Notes under the pieces: generated by a model
Seen by the model: only the letters and a program-made list of their open reading frames with translations
What the model was told of the DNA's origin: nothing
The model's database searches: none
Shown: positions 63,153-64,000 of the stretch, one piece after another
How the letters are laid out: each line of letters opens with the position of its first letter
How positions within the stretch are numbered: the stretch's first letter is position 1
Source: Acanthornis magna
Taxonomy: Eukaryota > Chordata > Aves > Passeriformes > Acanthizidae
Assembly (NCBI GenBank): GCA_036785705.1
Contig: JAWUZG010000056.1
Location: 10,836,501 to 10,900,500 of the forward strand
Direction of reading: 5' to 3'
Length of the DNA: 64,000 bases
Translations under genes and position numbers: made by a program

Positions 63153-64000
63153 CTAAATAAAACAGTGGAACACATTTACATCTCCAGAAAGGAATTAATC
63201 ACTTAGAGTACAAGAAAAGGATGCCTTTGGTCACCACAGGATTCTGGAGGAAGGTTCAGGAGACAGGGCAATTTCACGAGAGCCACTTCACTCTTTGTTT
63301 GCTAATGCAGTTTTAAGGTTCCAAAGCCACACGAAGTCATTCCAATGTGGGGAACAGTCAGTGACCTCCCCTGGGAAATGGCTGATCAGGCAATTTCCAA
63401 CTGATATTTTTATCCAGCGTAAATAAATGCCATGTCACCAGCCTGCCTCGTGCAATGTGAGAGTGACTGACCGACACTTTTAGGGGAATTTTGCTTTTCC
63501 CATCACATTTGGCACTAGTCAGCACTTTTCCTGACCTGTGGGCAAGACTGCTAATTTTCTGAAAATTAAGCAACACAAATCATTTCAGCCCCACCACTTT
63601 ATATATTTATTTGTTTGTAATGTTTGGCAGTTGGATTTAACAGCTGCTGAAGGTGAACCTCAGCAAAGCACTTAGCACATATTTGTGCAGAAAAATACAA
63701 AAATAGCTCAAAAGCACAGGCCCCAGGACAGGTTCAGACCAGCACCCAGAGGTTCATAGTGTAATTCAAAATTTGGTAAACCATTTTTGGCTGGACTCTG
63801 CTCTCATTTACGTCTGCAGAACTGGAGTCTGGAATAACCCTGCTGTGCGGGGTTGCAGAATTACCCTGCATCAGCTCAGTTTCACTGGCTACTCCCCAAA
63901 ATCAGTATTTTCTGCTTCTAGGTCAGTCAGGCCTTTCAGAACAGACTTCCTTCTGTTGTAGCTTTAATATTATACTGCTGTTGAAAATAAAGGGGCAGAT
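63153..64000 (-). other. CEMIP intron running off the right edge
   Basis: Intronic sequence upstream of the first exon visible here. No further CEMIP exon was recognised up to the edge. Confidence 0.75.

Overview
This is vertebrate nuclear DNA, most likely from a bird. Genes are split by GT-AG introns, promoters sit in CpG islands, and two fragments at about 36.02-36.13 kb and 52.55-52.64 kb look like the 3' end of CR1 LINEs, the dominant avian retroelement. Three protein-coding genes can be read with confidence: TLNRD1 (minus strand, single exon, 25569-26636), MESD (plus strand, three coding exons, 37289-42757) and the last eight coding exons of CEMIP/KIAA1199 (minus strand, 56622-63152, continuing beyond the right edge). 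As far as I recall, the same neighbours in the same relative orientation occur on human 15q25: TLNRD1 and MESD head to head, MESD and CEMIP tail to tail.

Layout. 1 to about 21 kb is AT-rich intergenic DNA with no recognisable gene. About 21-25.6 kb is the probable 3' UTR and downstream flank of TLNRD1. 25.6-28.5 kb holds the TLNRD1 ORF and a large CpG island with a short uORF overlapping the TLNRD1 start, long purine tracts, an 11-unit CCCCGT hexamer array and a strong plus-strand splice donor that may mark a divergent noncoding transcript. 28.5-36.8 kb is intergenic with one CR1 3' fragment and a pyrimidine tract. 36.8-37.8 kb is the MESD CpG island with pentamer and minisatellite repeats around the 5' UTR. 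MESD follows to 42757, with a likely 3' UTR to about 45.35 kb.

Between the convergent MESD and CEMIP 3' ends lies the most unusual structure: a 3.6-kb, almost pure A/T array (about 48.88-52.52 kb). It contains at least two diverged higher-order copies of about 1.2-1.4 kb, each ending in an expanded ATTAT-type pentamer run. A GC-rich block with a near-consensus CTCF core motif lies on its left. A GC-rich block with a weaker, oppositely oriented motif lies on its right.

Functionally, the locus joins an actin-binding talin-rod-like protein (TLNRD1), an ER chaperone for LRP-family Wnt co-receptors (MESD) and a hyaluronan-depolymerising factor (CEMIP). They are neighbours by ancient synteny, not members of one pathway. 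Exon joins in both split genes keep the reading frame: 663 nt gives 220 aa for MESD, and 1293 nt gives 430 C-terminal aa for CEMIP. All family assignments come from recognising the translated sequences; no search was run.
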